Positions 6,053 through 8,302 of a stretch of DNA of 8,302 bases are shown one piece after another. The position numbers were made by a program, and so were the translations under genes. The first letter of the stretch is position 1; each line of letters starts with the position of its first letter. A model generated the notes under the pieces. That model worked only from the letters and a program-made list of their open reading frames with translations. It had not been told where the DNA came from and ran no database searches. This stretch comes from Comamonadaceae bacterium (lineage in GTDB: Bacteria > Pseudomonadota > Gammaproteobacteria > Burkholderiales > Burkholderiaceae_C): assembly GCA_947454585.1 (NCBI GenBank), contig CANGML010000064.1:1-8302 (forward strand). Direction: 5' to 3'.

Positions 6053-7138
6053 ATGGCCATCCTCGGCCCTGAAGGCGTCCACGCTATTGCGCGTGTGGCG
6101 CCTGTTCACATGGACATGCGCACCACCTATGTGGAAGCGCCTGTTGCGCGACAACTCGGCTTGCACGATGGGCAAGTGGTCCAAGCCGTTGCTGCGATGC
6201 GCAATGACCAGCTCAAGCTGGTGTTGAACGACCATGTTTTCAACTTGCCCTTGTCCCCTTACATCAAAGAGGGCGATTTGGCCCAGTTGCGCGCGCAGCT
6301 GTTGCCCAGTGGCAAATGGGTCTTACAGCTCTTGCACACGGGCAATTTTGCGGGGCCTCAGGCACCGACACCGGGCATTCCTACGCGCTTGAATACGCTG
6401 ATGTTTCAGCCGGGCGGCTTTGCCAGTTTGCTCACCCTGTTGCGCCCAGGCGTCCTCGAAAGCTTGGTGCCGCCTGTGCAAGATGGCGCTGAGCTCAAAA
6501 AGCGCATCAGCGCACAACGGCTCAACATGGGCAGCTTGCAGGCCTCAAGTTTGAAGCGCTTTATCTTGGGTCAGAGCAAAGCCACCGAAGCCAATTTGGT
6601 CGACGGTGATACGCCTGTCGACAACACCAAACTCTTGTTGCGCTCGCTCATGGCGCAGCGCGAACGTGTCCAAGAGCAGGGCAGCAGCGAAACCCATGAG
6701 CTGCACCGTGCGCTGGATGAGGTGGAGGCCGCGCAAGTTCAATCGGCGCAGCAGCAAGCCAAAGGTGATTTGAGCTTCGCCATGGTCCTCCCGTTCATCG
6801 ATGCCGATCCGGTCGAACTTGAGTTCGAGAAAAAAGGCAACAAGCCAGGCCAACCCAAACAGCCGTTGGTGGTGAACATGCATACCCAAAGCCGTGTCTT
6901 GGGCGAGGTGTGGCTCAAGACCACCATCAGTGACAGTGCGCAGGTGGACCTCACCATGTGGGCCCTGAGCAAAGACGTGGCCGACTTGGCCAAGTTCAAT
7001 GCCAGTGAGTTGACCTACGAGCTCGAAAACGCAGGCTTGGTGATGGGCAGTTTTCAGGTCTACAACGCGCCGCGTCCCAGCCTGAATGAGGACCGTCCCG
7101 CCCCAGACCATGGCGCTTTGGTGGACACGCAAGCATGA
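6053..7138 (+). CDS. FliK-like protein with flagellar hook-length control C-terminal domain
   Basis: This is a 361-residue cytoplasmic-looking protein without signal peptide or membrane helices. The last third (about 238-345) has the FliK C-terminal fold pattern: SFAMVLPFIDADPVELEFE, LGEVWLKTTISDSAQVDLTMW, then a helix LAKFNASELTYELENAGL and a strand GSFQVYN. In FliK this domain touches the FlhB cytoplasmic domain and switches export from hook to filament substrates. The N-terminal part (1-235) is not the long Gln/Ser/Pro-rich ruler usual in FliK; it looks folded at 1-95 and helical at 150-235. The protein may therefore be a FliK paralogue like Bacillus YlqG rather than the main hook ruler. 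The ribosome site AAGGGGA (6041-6047) overlaps the previous stop. The end overlaps the FlhB-like gene by four bases (ATGA), pointing to coupled synthesis. Confidence 0.72.
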   Translation: MAILGPEGVHAIARVAPVHMDMRTTYVEAPVARQLGLHDGQVVQAVAAMRNDQLKLVLNDHVFNLPLSPYIKEGDLAQLRAQLLPSGKWVLQLLHTGNFAGPQAPTPGIPTRLNTLMFQPGGFASLLTLLRPGVLESLVPPVQDGAELKKRISAQRLNMGSLQASSLKRFILGQSKATEANLVDGDTPVDNTKLLLRSLMAQRERVQEQGSSETHELHRALDEVEAAQVQSAQQQAKGDLSFAMVLPFIDADPVELEFEKKGNKPGQPKQPLVVNMHTQSRVLGEVWLKTTISDSAQVDLTMWALSKDVADLAKFNASELTYELENAGLVMGSFQVYNAPRPSLNEDRPAPDHGALVDTQA

Positions 7139-7416
7139 CCTCCGGCAAGCACTACACGCAAGCGGTGGCCTTGGAATACGGCCGCAACAAAGCGCCGACC
7201 GTGACCGCCAAAGGCGATCAAGCACTGGCGCGCCGCATTGTGGAAGAGGCCAAGCGCCAGGGCGTGTATGTGGCCGAAGACCCCCGCTTGCTGGCCCTGC
7301 TGAGCCGACTCGATGTGGGGCAGGAAATTCCGCAAGACATGTTCACCGCCGTCGCCGTGATTTTGGCGTGGGTCTATTGGCTCAAGGGCATGCAGCCCGG
7401 TGAAGAAAAGCTTTAA
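7135..7416 (+). CDS. Soluble FlhB C-terminal-domain homologue (YlqH/FhlB-like)
   Basis: The 93-residue protein matches the cytoplasmic C-terminal domain of FlhB/EscU: AVALEYG, APTVTAKG, a helix RRIVEEAKRQGV, then VAEDPRLLALLSRLDVGQEIPQDMFTAVAVILAWVYWLK. It lacks the four membrane helices of FlhB. It also lacks the NPTH autocleavage motif: the equivalent place reads GKHYTQ. It therefore resembles the domain after cleavage, or the stand-alone family of Bacillus YlqH. It overlaps the FliK-like gene by four bases (ATGA). As FliK-C normally binds FlhB-C, the two products plausibly interact with each other. Alternatively, this protein competes with or substitutes for FlhB-C in the export gate. Its TAA stop is interlocked with the flgN stop on the other strand. 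Confidence 0.83.
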   Translation: MTSGKHYTQAVALEYGRNKAPTVTAKGDQALARRIVEEAKRQGVYVAEDPRLLALLSRLDVGQEIPQDMFTAVAVILAWVYWLKGMQPGEEKL

Positions 7417-7835
7417 GCGTCTGAGTAGCCGCGTCCACCGCGCCGCACGCGCGAGAGTTTGCCCAAGCGGTCATAGATTTCGACGGAGCTGGCGGGGTCT
7501 TCGACTTGTAGGCTTTGCAAGGCCCCGCGGATGGCGTCAATTTTTCGACCAATCAACACTTCGTTGCGGCGGTGCATGTCGCGGCAATGCGCCATGCGTT
7601 CTTTGAAGCCATCCCACTCAGGACCGAGTTCGTCGGCAGAGTGTGGACCCTGAATGCCAGCGAGCCGCGCGAGTTCCTCGAGCAGCTCATTCTTCGATGC
7701 TTGTGATGCTTCAAAAGCATCTAAATTTTGCACTTTCAGGTGCTCGAACTCTTGCTCAAGCATCTCTTCCAGCGTTTGCGCCAACAGGAGGGCCTGCGCT
7801 AAGGCAGCAGCGCCCTCATCAGCGGGTGTTGTCAT
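7413..7835 (-). CDS. flgN: Flagellar export chaperone FlgN
   Basis: FlgN is a cytoplasmic chaperone for the hook-filament junction proteins FlgK and FlgL. The product (140 residues from the ATG at 7835) is mostly helical: TLEEMLEQEFEHLKVQNLD followed by SKNELLEELARLA in the long N-terminal helices, then HRRNEVLIGRKIDAIRGALQSL, as in other FlgN proteins. The Gly/Arg-rich end (RRGGRGYSDA) is the part expected to bind substrate or be flexible. It lies directly downstream of flgM, the usual flgM-flgN pair. The start is uncertain: a TTG at 7862 would add nine residues and overlap the flgM end by 11 bases. The ATG lies 16 bases after the flgM stop, and neither has a strong ribosome site. Its last four bases are shared with the opposing gene. 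Confidence 0.87.
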   Translation of the reverse strand: MTTPADEGAAALAQALLLAQTLEEMLEQEFEHLKVQNLDAFEASQASKNELLEELARLAGIQGPHSADELGPEWDGFKERMAHCRDMHRRNEVLIGRKIDAIRGALQSLQVEDPASSVEIYDRLGKLSRVRRGGRGYSDA

Positions 7836-7851
7836 GGTTGGCAAAGGAAAA

Positions 7852-8172
7852 TCAGTTGCCAATCATTTTCTCGAGGGCCACAAAGTTTTCGGCAATGCGG
7901 CGCGGGTTCACAGGGTAGTTGCCATCCTTGATCGCCTGCTTGATGGCCTCAACCTTCGAGCGGTCGAAGTCAGGCTGGGCCATGACTTTTTGGGCGACAT
8001 TGCTCAAACTCAATTTATCTGCTCCTGCTGAGGCTGTTTTCTCCAGCGATGGTGCGAGCTCTTCCTTGGCTTGCGCAGCAGAAGGGCCTCGTTTTTCGAC
8101 TTTGTCGAGGGCGCTGCGGGCAGCAGCGTTCGATTGCGTCATCCGACCGTAGTTTGAAATAGCGTCATTCAT
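7852..8172 (-). CDS. flgM: Anti-sigma-28 factor FlgM
   Basis: FlgM binds and silences FliA until hook completion lets it be exported through the flagellum, releasing late-gene transcription. The 106-residue product has the expected disordered, polar N-terminal half. The C-terminal FliA-binding part has LSLSNVAQKVMAQPDFDRSK, then VEAIKQAIKDGNYPVNPRRIAENFVALEKMI, which contains the hallmark I-x-G-x-Y-x-V-x-x-x-x-I-A pattern. The ATG at 8172 has only a weak purine-rich site upstream (GAAGAAAG). A sigma-28 candidate lies 55 bases before the start, consistent with FliA-driven feedback on its own inhibitor. flgN follows on the same strand. Confidence 0.93.
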   Translation of the reverse strand: MNDAISNYGRMTQSNAAARSALDKVEKRGPSAAQAKEELAPSLEKTASAGADKLSLSNVAQKVMAQPDFDRSKVEAIKQAIKDGNYPVNPRRIAENFVALEKMIGN

Positions 8173-8226
8173 GATGTTTTCACTTTCTTCGACCCGTTTT
8201 TCAAGTCAAACCTTTTCACAACACTT

Positions 8227-8253
8227 CAATCGACCCCAAATTCTAGAACTTGA
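8227..8253 (-). promoter_or_regulatory. Candidate sigma-28 (FliA) promoter for flgM
   Basis: On the reverse strand, TCAAGTTC (8253-8246) and GTCGATTG (8234-8227) are separated by 11 bases, 11 of 16 matches to the FliA consensus. The -35 shares TCAAGTT with the fliS promoter. The rest of 8173-8302 is AT-rich with no other element I can name. By analogy with other flagellar loci, a divergent flgA could lie beyond the right edge, but none of it is visible. Confidence 0.55.
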
Positions 8254-8302
8254 GCGTTTTTTTGAAACATTTTTTAAATACCACTTTTCACTTCACTTTC
8301 GC

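Noticed and set aside
6545..7225. Reverse open frame of 226 codons opposite the FliK-like gene
   Set aside because: It is a shadow frame produced by high GC content. The forward gene has coupled neighbours and a recognisable domain, and the reverse frame has none.

Overview
This window is a compact flagellar locus from a Gram-negative bacterium. Lipoprotein, secreted ring-type proteins and a FlgM/FliA-style system imply a proteobacterium. The heavy use of TTG for leucine, the moderately high GC content and the FliS/MotA/FlgM sequences suggest a betaproteobacterium of the Burkholderiales, perhaps Comamonadaceae. That taxonomic call is inference only.

Layout, left to right. (1) Positions 1-267: an unrecognised acidic, low-complexity coding region whose upstream part cannot be seen. 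(2) Positions 301-2778, forward: a strong sigma-28 (FliA) box, then fliS (flagellin chaperone), motA and motB (stator), with motA and motB stop/start overlapping. MotB carries an unusual Ala/Glu-rich N-terminal extension. (3) Positions 2794-3897, reverse: a sigma-54 activator related to FleQ/FlrA but reduced to the AAA+ and Fis-type DNA-binding parts. It converges on motB with 15 bases between the two stop codons. (4) Positions 3976-7416, forward: a second sigma-28 box and a tightly packed five-gene operon. It encodes an LPP20/FlgP-like outer-membrane lipoprotein, a FlgT-like periplasmic protein, a small exported FimV/LysM-like protein, a protein with a FliK-type C-terminal domain, and a 93-residue soluble homologue of the FlhB C-terminal domain. 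(5) Positions 7413-8172, reverse: flgM and flgN, with a third sigma-28 candidate upstream of flgM. The operon of (4) and flgN converge with interlocked stop codons.

The genes read as a late-class flagellar set. FlgM holds FliA until the hook is finished and is then exported. FliA would turn on fliS-motAB, the FlgP/FlgT ring operon and flgM itself. FliS and FlgN chaperone filament and hook-junction subunits, MotAB powers rotation, and FlgP/FlgT probably form an extra basal ring like the Vibrio H-ring. The most interesting part is the five-gene operon. It joins extra-ring components, a LysM-like protein and a second FliK-C/FlhB-C pair under one apparent FliA promoter. No RNA genes, CRISPR arrays or mobile elements were seen, and every stretch without a gene is under 150 bases.
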